A DNA stretch of 64,000 nt from Nicotiana tabacum (GCF_000715075.1 NC_134093.1:98812826-98876825); one strand, 5' to 3'. Positions 10,009-20,823 are shown, counted from the stretch's first letter. The notes: generated by a model not told the origin, from the letters alone. Translations and numbers: made by a program.

Positions 10009-13000
10009 TGTAACGACCCGGCCGGTCACTTTGAGAGTTGTAGCCTTGTTCCCTCATTTACTGCTTATTTTGTACTCTATAGCTGTTATGTGACTTGCCG
10101 GGGTAGTTGGTTCGGGTCTGGTGTGATTTTAGAATGAAATAAGATATTTAGTCTCAAGGTTGAAAGCTTAAGTTGAAATGATTGACTAGATGTTGATCTT
10201 TGAGTAAACGACTCCGGAATGGAGTTTTGATATTTCTGTTAGATCCGTTAGGTGATTTTGGACTTAAGAGCGTGTCCGAATTGTGATTTGGAAGTCCGTA
10301 GTGGAATTAGGCTTGGAATGGCGAAAGTTGGAATTTTTGAAAAGTTTAACCGAGAGTGGACTTTTTGATATCAGTGTCAGATTCCGATTCCGTAAGTTGG
10401 AGTGTGTCCGAAATATCATTTGTGACTTGTGTGCAAAATTTGGTGTCTATCGGGCATGATTTGATAGGTTTTCGCATCGTTTGTAGAAATTGGGAGTTTA
10501 AAGTTCATTAGGCTTGAATCTATGTGCGATTCGTGTTTTTTATGTTGTTCAAGGTGATTTGAAGGTTCGACTAAGTTCGTATCGTGATTTGGGACCCGTT
10601 GGTATGCTTGGTTGAGATCCTAGGGGCCTCAAGTTGATTTCGGATGGTGAACGGATCGATTTGAAGTTTGAGGGAAGTTTTGAAGCTCACCTGCTTCTCG
10701 TGTAATCGCACCTGCGGAGTGGGGATCACATGTGCGATCTCGCAGAAGCAAGAGGTGAACCGCAGAAGCAGCCCATGAGGAGGTGAGCAGAGGTCACAGG
10801 TGCGAGGTCATTTCCGCACCTGCGATGCTGCAACTGCGGCTTGGGTTACGCAGAAGCGGAGCTAGCCTGGCCTAGGCAAGGCGCAGGTGCGAGGGATTTA
10901 CCGTATCTGCAAGCCCGCAGGTGCGAGCGAGGCTCCGCACATGCGGAATTTAGAGAGGGGCCTGTTTCAGCAAAAGCGGGTAGAAGGCAGCAGAAGCGCC
11001 TCCGCAGGTGCGGGGCATGGAGAGCAGATGTGGGCTTGGGGGATTTAAGTGGTTTCCGCAGAAGCGAAGATTTGACCGCAAGCGGTTCCACAGGTGCGGA
11101 TATAGGGCCGCATGTGCGAAAAGCCTGGGAAGATTATTAAAACAAGGGTTCGTGATTTTGGATTCATTTCAAAGAATTCAAGCACGGTTTGGGCGATTTT
11201 TGAGAGGGTCTTCGAGGGGATTCTTGAGGTAAGTCCCCTGTGCTTATTTTTGATCAATAATATTGCTTCCCCATTGATTGTCCCACCTAGTTGGTGTGTA
11301 TTTAAGGTGTAGATTGGGAGTTTGAGGCTACGGATTTAGAGAGTTTGATTTGGGGATTTGGGTGACGATTTGGTATCAGATTTTGATAAATTTGGTATGG
11401 GTAGACTCGTGGTTGAGTGGTCTTTCTCATTTTGTAACTTTTATCGAACTTCGAGACGTGGGCACAGGGGGCAGATTTTAAGCTGATTTTTGATTTTGAT
11501 TAATAACTTAGCATTTTCTTATGGAGTTGATTCCTTTAGCCCGTATTGATTATATCGCATTGTTTATGGCTGGACTCGAGGCATTCAGAGGCCGTTTCGT
11601 GAGGCAATGGTATATTGGAGTAGTGATTTTCTCGGATTAAGGTAAGTAACAGTTCTAAATTTGGTTCTGAGGGTACGAAACCCTGTATTACATGTCATGT
11701 ATTTGGTTTTGAGGTGATGCGCATGCTAGGTGACGTGCGTGTGGGCTTGCACCGTAGGAATTGTTACTTGGTCAAATTCCACGGGACTGTGTAGTGAATA
11801 ATCTGTTGTTATATGTTTATTCTCCATGTATTGGAGAAATTGAACCATAAATCATGTTTAGACTACGTGTGTGCATTGTAGGGACCTACAGAGGTCATGT
11901 ACATGTTGAATTATCTGCTACATTGTTGTCTTGTACTCAGTCACAGTTTATTTGTACATTACATCTCAGTCTCTATTGTTCATTTTTGATGCATCATATC
12001 ATTGTTGTCTGGGCGGCTTATTATGATTTTTGAGAGCCCGAGAGACTGGAGAGGTTGATGACTGAGTGAGGTTGAGGGCCTGATTGTGAGGTATTATACT
12101 AGAGCACGTGAGTTGTTCGTGCAACACGTGAATTGTCTGTGCGGATCCAGATATTATACTATAGTACATGAGTTGTCCGTGCAACACGTGAGTTGTCCGT
12201 GCGGATCCATATATTACATTATAGCATGTGAGTTTTCTGTGCAGCACGTGAGTTGTCCGTGCGGATTATAGCGCCTGGGCTGAAAGAGCCCCTCCAGAGT
12301 CTGCGCACACACCAAGTGAGCGCAGGTACCTACTGAGTGCGAGTGTCGAATGCTGAGTGAATGGGAGGGATGAGTGACTGTGGCCCTTAGAGGATGCATT
12401 TGATTTCATATTTGTTGCACTTAGCTACCATGTATCACTGCCTTGGTAAAATTTCTGAAAGATATTGCACTCTATTTCAGTTGAACTTGTCATGAAATTA
12501 CTGTTTTGGCCTTAATTGTCGAACTTGAAAGCATGCCTACCTTCCATGTTAAAATTATTGTAATTGAACTATAACTGTAAAAATCGTCACTACTTTAAGT
12601 TCCTTATTTAGTATTTTTACTTACCGAGTTGGTTGTACTCATACTACACCCTGCACTTCGTGTGTAGATCCAGGTATTCCCGGACATAGTGGGTGTTGAT
12701 TTTTGCGTACTATTGATCTTATGGAGATTTTGAGGTAGTTGCCGGCATTTTCGTAGGCCTTGTTTCTCTTCCCTATCTTTCACTTATTGTAATTAGTTTC
12801 AGAGTATATTAGACAGTGTTTTTCAGATTGGTGATGTATAGATGCTCAAGTACTCAGTGACACCCCAAAGTTGGGAATTTTCGTGTTGTATTTTGGATTT
12901 TCTATCCCGTTTATGAGAAGTTGTTGTCATTTAAATTATTTTAAATCCATTTTCTGTTAAGTGTTGGAGTTATTTTATAAATGTCAGCTTGCCTAATACC

Positions 13001-13044
13001 ACGATAGGTGCCATCACGACATGTTAGGATTTTGGGTCGTGACA
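10009..13044 (+). mobile_element. Tekay composite: LTR2, complete
   Basis: A 3036-bp LTR from TGTAACGACC to GGTCGTGACA. It is preceded by a polypurine tract and followed by a primer binding site, so it sits where a 3' LTR and a 5' LTR coincide. Inside are the palindrome cluster (about 10690-11125), a GAGGTAAGT site at 11226-11234, a second AAGGTAAGT site at 11639-11647, and three 60-bp repeats carrying CACGTG (12091-12270). It contains no protein-coding gene; the short ORFs in the GC-rich part are chance reading frames. Confidence 0.92.
12091..12270 (+). repeat. three 60-bp units with G-box cores
   Basis: Units start at 12091, 12151 and 12211. Each contains ATTATACTATAG, then two half-units of about 20 bp ending GTGAGTTGTCCGTGC. 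The palindrome CACGTG occurs at 12105, 12125, 12185 and 12245. CACGTG is the core of the plant G-box, bound by bZIP and bHLH factors. Whether it acts here is an inference. Confidence 0.85.
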
Positions 13045-13047
13045 AGT

Positions 13048-13060
13048 TAGTATCAGAGCC
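13048..13060 (+). other. primer binding site (initiator-Met tRNA type)
   Basis: TAGTATCAGAGCC three bases after LTR2 matches the TGGTATCAGAGC primer site used by many plant LTR elements, with one change. Element coding sequence starts immediately after it because gag to mid-integrase is deleted. Confidence 0.85.
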
Positions 13061-13061
13061 T

Positions 13062-14011
13062 AGCTGAGATTTGCATCCGAGAGATTGTTCGCCTCCACGG
13101 TGTGCCAGTTCCATCATTTTAGATCGGGGCACACAGTGCACATCGCGATTTTGGAGGGTCGTGCAGCGAGAGTTGGGTACCCAGGTTGAGTTTAGCACCA
13201 CGTTTCACCCTCAGACGGACGGACAGTCCGAGCGCACTAATCAGATATTGAAGGATATGCTACGCACTTGTATCATTGATTTCGGAGGTTCTTGGGATCA
13301 ATTTCTTCCACTCGCGGGGTTTTCCTATAACAACAGCTATCAGTCAAGCATTCAGGTGGCTCCGTATGAGGATTTGTATGGGAGGCGGTGCAGATCTCTG
13401 TTGGGTTGGTTTGAGCCTGAGGAGGCTAGGCTATTGGGTGCTGACTTGGTCGAGGATACTTTGGACAAGGTCAAGATGATTCAGGAGTGGCATCGCACGA
13501 CGCAGTCTATACAGAAGAGATATCCCGACAGGAAGGCACGTGATGTTGCTTACATGGTTAGGGAGAAGTTACTACTCAAGGTTTCACCCATGAAGGGCGT
13601 TATGAGGTTCGGGGAAAAGGGCAAGCTCAGCCCTTGGTATATTGGGCCATTTGAGGTACTTCAGAGGATTGGGAAGGTGGCTTACAAGCTTGCCTTGCCA
13701 CCTAGTTTGTCCAGTGTGCATCCAATAATTCATGTTTCTATGCTCCGAATATATGTCGACGATCCGTCTCATGTTTTGGATTTCAACACAGTTCAGTTGA
13801 ATGGTGATCTGACTTATGATGTGGAGCAGGTGGCAATTTTGGATCTACAGGTTCGAAAGTTGAGGTCAAAGGACATAACTTCAGCAAAAGTGCAGTGGAG
13901 CGGTCAGCCAGTTGAGGAGGCTACGTGGGAGACCGAGCGGGAGATGCGGAGCAGATATTCACACCTATTTGAGACTCTAGTTATGTTTCTAGACCCGTTC
14001 GAGGGGGAGGA
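13062..14011 (+). pseudogene. Ty3/gypsy (Tekay) integrase remnant 2
   Basis: After the primer site the sequence enters the integrase core at the block equivalent to 9448 (GAGATTTGCATCCGAGAG). It reads the core (TTFHPQTDGQSERTNQ at about 13197), the YNNSYQSS block, the C-terminal domain (KGKLSPWYIGPFEV near 13620), and the chromodomain-like tail (KVQWSGQPVEEATWETE near 13890). A long open frame covers 13071-14084, but its ATG is arbitrary and its last ~24 residues come from the LTR3 start. The frame is open because 20 bp, including FERLFKRG codons and part of the polypurine tract, are deleted at about 14002. An internal deletion product, not a gene. Confidence 0.9.
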
Positions 14012-16978
14012 TGTAACAACATGGCCGGTCATTTTGAGAGTTGTAGCCCTTTCCCTCATTTACTACTCATTTTGTACTATATAGCCGGTCGTTCGGGTCT
14101 GGTGTGATTTTAGAATGAAATGAGACACTTAGTCTCAAGGTTGAAAGCTTAAGTTGAAATGATTGATCAGATATTGATCATTGAGTAAACGACTCCGGAA
14201 GGGAGTTTTGATATTTCGGTTAGCTTCGTTAGGTGATTTTGTACTTAGGAGCGTGTCCGGGTTATGATTTGGAAGTCCGTAGTGGAATTAGATTTGAAAT
14301 GGTGAAAGTTGGAATTTTTGGAAAGTTTGACTGGGAGTGGACTTTTTGATATCGGTGTCAGATTCCGATTCCGGAAGTTGGAGTATGTATGTAATATCAT
14401 TTGTGATGTATGTACAAAATTTGGGGTCAATCGGACGTGATTTGTTAGGTTTCGGCATCGTTTGTAGAAATTGGGAGTTTAAAGTTCATTAGCCTTGAAT
14501 CTATGTGCATTTTGTGTTTTTGATGTTGTTCAAGGTTATTTGAAGGCCCGACTAATTTCATATCGTGATTTGGGACCCGTTGGTATGTTTGGTTGTGTTC
14601 CCGGGGGCCTCGGGTTGATTTTGGATGATGAACGGATAGATTTAAAGTTTGAGGGAAGTGCTGAAGCTCACCTACTTATGGTGTAATCGCACCTGTGGAG
14701 AGGGGATCACAGGTGAGATCTCGAAGAAGCAAGAGGTGAACCGCAGAAGCAGCCCGGGAGGAGGTGAGTAGAGGTCGCAGGTGCGAGGTCATTTCTGCAC
14801 CTGCGATGCCGCAGTTACGGCTTGGGTTACGCAGAAGCGGAGCTGGCCTAGGGAGGGCGCAGGTGCGAGGGATTTACCGCATCTGCGAGCCCGCAAGTGC
14901 GAGTGAGGCTCCGCATATGCGAAATTTAGAGAGGGGCCTGTTTCCGTAGAAGCGGGTAGAAGACCGCAAAAGCGCTCCGCAGGTGGAGGGCATGTAGCGC
15001 AGAAACGTGCCTGGGGGATTTAAGTGGTTTCCGCAGAAGCGGAGATTTGACCGCAAAAGTTGTTCCACAAGTGCGGATATAGGGCCGCAGGTGCGAAAAG
15101 CCTGGGTAGATTGTTAAAACAAGGGTTCGCGGTTTTGGATGTATTTCAAACATTTCAAGCACGGTTTGGGCGATTTTTGAGAGGGGTTTAGAAGGTATTC
15201 TTGAGATAAGTCCCTTGTGCTTGTTTTTGATCAATAATATTGCTTCCCATTGATTGTCCCACCTAGTTGGTGTGTATTTAAGGTGTAAATTATGAGTTTG
15301 AGGCTAGGGATTTGGAGAGTTTGATTTGGTGATTTGGGTGACGATTTGGTGTGGGATTTTGATAAGTTTGGTATGGGTAGACTCGTGGTTGAGTGGGCTT
15401 TCGGGTTTTGTGACTTTTATCGAACTTCAAGACGTGGGCCCGAGGGCGGCTTTTGAGTCAATTTTTGATTTTGATTAATAACTTAGCATTTTCTTATGGA
15501 GTTGATTCCTTTAGCCTGTATTGATTATATCGCATTATTTATGGCTAGATTCGAGGCATTCATAGGCCATTTTGCATGGCAAGGGATTTGCTAGGATTGA
15601 GGTAAGTAACAGTTCTAAATTTGGTTCTGAGGGTACAAAACCCTGTATTACGTGTCATGTATTTGGTTTTGAGGTGACGCGCATGCTAGGTGACGTGCGT
15701 GCGGGCGTGTACCGCTGGAATTGTTACTTGGTCAAATTTCACGGGACTGTGTAGTGAATAATCTGTTGTTATATGTTTATTCTCCATGTATTAGAGAAAT
15801 TGAATCACAAATCATGTTTAGACTACATGTGTGCATTGTAGGGACCTACAGAGGTCGTGTACATGTTGAATTATCTGCTAAATTATTGTCTTGTACTCAA
15901 TAAAAGTTTATTCGTACATTACATCTTAGTCTCTATTGTTCATTTTTGATGCATCATATCATTATTATCTGGGCTGCTTATTATGATTTCTGAGAGCCCG
16001 AGAGACTGGAGAGGTTGATGACTGAGTAAGGCCGAGGGCCTGATTGTGAGATATTATACTATAGCACGTGAGTTGTCCGTGCAGCACGTGTGTTGTCCGT
16101 ACGGATCCAGATATTATACTATAGCACATGAGTTGTTTGTACAATACGTGAATTGTCCGTGCGGATCTAGATATTATATTATAGCACGTGAGTTGTCCGT
16201 ACAGATTATAGCGCTTGGGCTGAAGGAGCCCCTCCGGAGTCTGCACACTCCCCCAGTGAGCGCAGGTACCTACTAAGTGTGAGTGTCGAGTGCTGAGCGA
16301 ATGGAGGGGGGGAGGGGTGAGTGACTGTGGCCCTTAGAGGATGCATTTGATTTCATATTTGTTGCACTTAGCTGCCATGTATCACTGCCTTGGTAAAATT
16401 TCTGAAAGATATTGCACTCTATTTAAGTTGAACTTGTCATGAAATTACCGTTTTGGCCTTAATTGTCGAACTTGAAAGCATGCCTACCTTCCATGTTAGA
16501 ATCACTGTAATTGAACTATAACTGTAAAGCTCATCACTACTTTCAGTTCCTTATTTAGTATTGTTACTTGCTGAGTTGGTTGTACTCATACTACACCTTG
16601 CACTTCGTGTGCAGATCCAGGTGTTCTCGGATACAGTGAGTGTTCTTGATCTTCTGGAGATTTCGAGGTAGCTGTTGGTGTTTTCGCAGACCTTGTTTCT
16701 CTTCCCTACCTTTTCACTTATTGTATTTAGTTTCAGACTATATTAGACAGTATTTTTCAGACTGGTGATGTATAGATGCTCAGGTACTCAGTGACACCCC
16801 GTTGTTGGAAATTTCTGTATTGTATTTTTGATTTTCTATCCCGTTTATGAGAAGTTGTTGTCATTTAAACTATTTTAAATCCATTTTCTGTTAAGTGTTG
16901 GAGTTATTTTATAAATGTCGGCTTGCCTAATACCACGACAGGCGCCATCATGACAGGTTAGGATTTTGGGTCGTGACA
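14012..16978 (+). mobile_element. Tekay composite: LTR3, complete
   Basis: A 2967-bp LTR from TGTAACAACATGGCCGG to GGTCGTGACA, collinear with LTR2. It has the palindrome cluster at about 14690-15105, a first donor-like site mutated to GAGATAAGT near 15203, the second at 15601 intact, and G-box repeats at 16051-16210 with the last unit lacking one 20-bp half. Two C-to-T type changes in the first 16 bases (CGACCC to CAACAT) suggest decay of methylated cytosines. It ends at the ATGCG duplication. Confidence 0.92.
16051..16210 (+). repeat. 60-bp G-box repeats in LTR3
   Basis: Units start at 16051, 16111 and 16171. The third is 40 bp because one 20-bp half is absent. CACGTG remains at 16065, 16085 and 16185. 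Confidence 0.8.
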
Positions 16979-17589
16979 ATGCGGTCTCGCACCTGGGGCC
17001 AAATCCATCGCAGGTGCGATAGCACCAATCCAGAACTCCTCAGCATTTCCCTAAGTTTTAAATTCGATCCGTTAACCATCCGAAATCCACCCAAGGCCTC
17101 CAGGACCTCAACCAAATATACTAACACGCCCTAAAACACGATACGAACTTAGTCGAGACTTCGAATTACATCAACCAACATCAAAATTACGAATTGCACC
17201 TCGAATCGAACTTATGAATTTTCAAATCTTCCATCTTCTATAGTTTGTGCCGAAATATATCAAATCAATCCGGAATGACTTTAAATTTTGCACACAATTC
17301 TTAATTTACATAATGGAGCTATTCAAATTTCCTGAATCAAAATACCATACGAAGCTATTGGAATAATCGAAATACCATTCCGGAGTCGTTTACACAAAAG
17401 TCAAATCTCCGGTCAACTCGTTTCACTTAATCTTCCAAAATAAGAATTGTTCTTCAAAATTGATCCCAAATTGCCTGAAACCCGAACTTGACCATACATG
17501 CAAGTCATAATATATTATGCGAAGCAGCTCGAGATCTTAAGCCACCGAACAGGACAATAATTCTCGAAACGACCGATCGGGTCGTTACA
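16979..17589 (-). mobile_element. family A LTR, copy 2, LTR 5' part
   Basis: It begins with the right-hand ATGCG duplication (16979-16983) and continues the palindrome-rich stretch broken off at 7353. It ends GGTCGTTACA, so on the minus strand the LTR starts TGTAACGACCCGATCGGTCG. Blocks shared with LTR2, read on the minus strand, include AACGACTCCGGAATGG and GACTAAGTTCGTATCGTG, which place it in the same superfamily. Confidence 0.85.
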
Positions 17590-19086
17590 TTATATAATTT
17601 TTTTTCTTATTTTAAATTGTTAATATATTACATCTCTTTTTTTTTCTATAAAAAAAAAACTATAATAATAACGGGTAAATGCCCTAGTATTCTCCAACCA
17701 CAAATAGAAAAGTGTATATGGAGAGAGATATTAACAAATATCTTACGTCTTATTTTTACTTTTGAGAAAATTATTCTTGCATCTCTTTAATTTCATATTC
17801 ATAATATTAAAGTCCTATATTTTATATTATATATTTTTCATCAACTCCTTTTAAAAGTATGACGTTGAACATGAAAGTTTTTTCATAATATATTTAAATT
17901 CTAATAAAAGTTGTATATTGCTGTTTGTTTTTTGTTTGGTTGTGCATAAAAAAATTTGTCAACCTATACCGAGTTACTTGAACAAAAAGTCTCTATATCC
18001 TTTTCTACTTTATTTACAATTTAGCTAAAACTAAAATAAAGAATGTAGTATTATTCTATTATATTTCTTTTTTTTTGCTATACGTTATACGAGCATGAAT
18101 ATATACAATGAATTTTATTACCTTCTACTTTCATGAGCCTCTCTATATATTTCTATATTTATTTTGGTTTAATGTGTAAGAAGCTATAAGCAATTATTAG
18201 AAGACACGTTAAATTTTTTTTTCTTCATATTATGCTAACTAGCATGAAGGACAAATGTACGGACACAGCTATGGACAATAGGGTGGTCTCATTTCGCCTT
18301 GTCGACCCAAAGAAAACTCGAATATAGGACTAGATCATTTGTACGGACATATGTTTTTGGGTGCTAAGATCCAAAGTTGAGAGAAAAAAAACTCAGATCG
18401 TACACTAAGGTCTCTAAGCAATAACTTAATACAAAAGAAAGTGATCGCGCGATGACAACCATGAGCTGGTAAAAGACAATATTTGATTGTCCATAAAACT
18501 TGGTAAATATAAAAGATAACATTTGATGTATTCAGACGTAGAATGTAGCTGCATGGTTATGGATGGAGAAAGAAAGCTCTCCAAAAAAAAGAAAGTGTAT
18601 ATTAATGGATGTTATTTTGCGATGGTGAGTTTTTTTAATGTGTTGGAATAATTTCTACTATATTGTTTATTGATTAAGTGAAAATAATTGGAACAGACTT
18701 CTTATGTCAGTTAACTTGAGTCTTTTAGAATGAGCTTGAGAATATATAACTTTCCAATTTTTTTTTTCCAGTTAACTTTTAAGTCTCCAAAGGTTATATG
18801 TTGTTGAAACTTTAAAAAAACATGATAATTTGTGAAACTGAAGTAATAAGATTATAAAATTGGGAGAAATATTAAGTTAAACGGAGAAATTGAGATGCTA
18901 GATTGAGAACTTCTATGGGGTAGAATTTCTTCCTTCTTAAGTAATTTCCTAAATAGGATCAACAATTATTATTTTCAAGAATTCATTTTTTGTAAACTTT
19001 TATTTTTGTAACTTAAACATAATTTTCACTATATAAAGCATATAATACATTGATACAGGTTACAAGCGCAAAACGCGTATTCTAAT
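17590..19086. other. AT-rich intergenic DNA
   Basis: About 1.5 kb with no reading frame resembling a gene, no LTR landmarks and no tRNA-like sequence that I can see. It is AT-rich with many homopolymer runs, consistent with low-copy intergenic DNA at the edge of the SAUR island. Confidence 0.6.
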
Positions 19087-19535
19087 AGCTTGTTTGGATG
19101 GTTGTTACCTATTGTATTGTATCATATTGTTACTTTAAATATAATGTTTGTTTTGATTGTTACTTAAATTTTATTGTATCGTATCGTTAAATCCATCATT
19201 ACGTAATGACGAAATGTGCCACTTTATGTAACGACCGATTTGGTGTGGTCGCGTCGTTACCTTGTCTTTTTATCTCAATCTCCCCTTCATTATTATTAAA
19301 TTATTTTATTTTATCATTTACCCTACATTTTTATATAGTAGTTTTACCCTGTGTCATAATTTTTCTTTATAATATTGTAAGTTTATTCTTCATACTGTTG
19401 GTGTGTGATATCATGAAATGATGGCAAACGACACAATCTATCCAAACATTATATTTATCAAACGATACAATACAATACAATACAGTACGATACGATACAT
19501 TATGAAACGAAACGTAACACCCATCCAAACAAGCT
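19087..19535. mobile_element. MITE with long imperfect terminal inverted repeats
   Basis: The left end AGCTTGTTTGGATGGTTGTT is mirrored at the right end by AACACCCATCCAAACAAGCT (one mismatch). Similarity between the arms continues for about 75 bp inward to AAATATAATGTTTG on both sides, rich in GTATTGTATC/GATACAATAC. There is no transposase. Length (449 bp) and structure fit a miniature inverted-repeat element. No clear target duplication was found, so the superfamily is unassigned. The short ORFs inside are not genes. Confidence 0.8.
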
Positions 19536-19783
19536 GTAAGACTAGTATGATTAAAACTTTTGGCATCCTTATTTAGGAGTATAAGAACAAAGGTCAAAAA
19601 GAACCGAGAAGGTCCCAATTCAAAGGTAATAAATATCATAAAATCCAACCTTGAATCACGAAGAGGATACCCTAAAATCCAACGAACTTGATAGTTTCCA
19701 ACAAAGTAACTGTAATATAATTTATATATGCAGGTACAAAATGTACCCTCATTACCCCCTATGCAAAATAGTTCTTCATAACC

Positions 19784-19798
19784 CCGTTGCTATTTATA
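19784..19798. repeat. SINE target site duplication (left)
   Basis: CCGTTGCTATTTATA here and at 19960-19974 is a perfect 15-bp direct repeat on both sides of the SINE body. Confidence 0.92.
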
Positions 19799-19959
19799 AA
19801 AAAAGTGATTCAGTGCACAAGACATTTCGCATTTACATAAGGATCGGGAAGGGCCACACCCCAGGGAATATTATGTAGATAGTTTACCCTAACGCAAGCA
19901 TTAGTGGATGCTTCCAAGACTCGAACCTGTGACTTATAAGTCATATGGAGACAATTTTA
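19799..19959 (-). mobile_element. TS-type SINE with intact target duplication
   Basis: On the minus strand this begins with a tRNA-derived head (GGTAAAATTGTCTCC, then the B-box-like ACAGGTTCGAGTCTTGG). It continues with GCTTGCGTTAGGGTAAACTA and GGGTGTGGCCCTTCCCGATCC, and ends near TTGTGCACTGAATCAC followed by a T run. This order matches the tobacco TS family. A 15-bp perfect target duplication shows LINE-mediated insertion and little decay since. It lies about 560 bp upstream of the SAUR start codon and carries GAGACA at 19948-19953. Confidence 0.88.
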
Positions 19960-20404
19960 CCGTTGCTATTTATATTATATTAAAATCTTTTACCAATCAA
20001 AGCTTTAGTGCAACTAGAAGAGTTGCTTTCACGTAAGATTACATATTCAAGTCGTGAACATAACTTTGTATAAAAACATGCAAAGCACTTTTACATACAA
20101 TATATTCAATGTGATTTGTCCCTTTTCCAAACCCTACACACAACGAAAGCCTAAGTACACCGGCCTTTTATTAAAGATAAAAGACACACTAGTCACCAGG
20201 GCTTCATTCTGGGTGTTAGCTATAGGGAGGTGAGTGGTCCAATCTAGTATTTTTAGGTGGGGTGACAAAAGTAGGGCATAGGACCAATGGAAGGAAGAAC
20301 AAAAGAGACTCAATGCCTTTATACAAGACTAATCCCTAATCAAAAACCTATTTAGTTCCTTTGTTCCCACACACTCCATGTGCCTTTGTATTTCCATCTC
20401 TCCC

Positions 20405-20413
20405 CATAAATAC
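20405..20413 (+). promoter_or_regulatory. candidate TATA box of the SAUR gene
   Basis: CATAAATAC lies 105-113 bp upstream of the ATG at 20518, in a pyrimidine-rich stretch typical of a plant 5' leader. A leader of about 75-85 nt would follow. This is the best TATA-like sequence in the interval; there is no transcript evidence. Confidence 0.5.
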
Positions 20414-20517
20414 TCTCCTTTCTTCCTATTCTTCCCCACACAACTCAAAGAAACAATACTTTAAGCCACCCCAATTGAACCTTTTCCCCCTTAATTCTTC
20501 TCATATCAAGAACCAAA

Positions 20518-20823
20518 ATGGCTCTAAAGAAATCAAGCAGACACTTTACTCAAACAGCAGCCTTCAAACAAATTATGAAAGGCTGTTCAAGCTTTGGAAA
20601 GAATGAGAATGGATACCCTCAAGATGTACCAAAAGGCCACTTTGTTGTATATGTGGGTGAAAATAGGAGCAGATACATAATTCCTATTTCTTGGTTGACA
20701 CATCCTGAATTTCAAAGTTTGCTTCAAAGGGCTGAAGAAGAATTTGGATTTAATCATGATACGGGACTTACTATCCCTTGTGATGAAGAAGATTTTTGCT
20801 CCCTAATATCAATGTTCAGATAA
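20518..20823 (+). CDS. SAUR family protein (small auxin up RNA), 101 aa
   Basis: A complete single-exon frame of 101 residues, the usual length for this plant-specific family. The N-terminus is basic (MALKKSSRH), then comes a short helical stretch with [13 protein letters not shown]. The conserved SAUR domain follows at about residues 35-98: [42 protein letters not shown], and [10 protein letters not shown] near the end. The absence of introns is also typical. Known family biology: auxin-induced SAURs inhibit PP2C.D phosphatases at the plasma membrane, raising H+-ATPase activity and cell expansion. The motif set resembles the Arabidopsis SAUR50-type group, but the exact orthologue cannot be fixed from this window, so no symbol is given. 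It stands alone, without the tandem SAUR cluster common elsewhere. Upstream lie a SINE and a MITE. This is the only intact host gene seen. Confidence 0.96.
   Translation: MALKKSSRHFTQTAAFKQIMKGCSSFGKNENGYPQDVPKGHFVVYVGENRSRYIIPISWLTHPEFQSLLQRAEEEFGFNHDTGLTIPCDEEDFCSLISMFR

Noticed and set aside
10841..11312. Several ORFs up to 99 aa on both strands in the LTR2 GC-rich part (likewise 14764-15234, 24283-24686, 32042-32568)
   Set aside because: They are low-stop frames caused by CG-rich palindromes, inconsistent between LTR2 and LTR3, with no domains.
4397..17589. Perfect target duplication for the joined family A copy 2 LTR
   Set aside because: Left flank TTCGT and right flank TTATA do not match, so I do not claim a simple solo-LTR insertion.
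19206..19648. ORFs of 71 and 93 aa around the MITE
   Set aside because: They fall in MITE sequence and have no conserved domain.
19921..19960. A tRNA gene (B-box GGTTCGAGTC on the minus strand)
   Set aside because: No acceptor stem or full cloverleaf; it is the tRNA-derived head of a SINE with a 15-bp target duplication.
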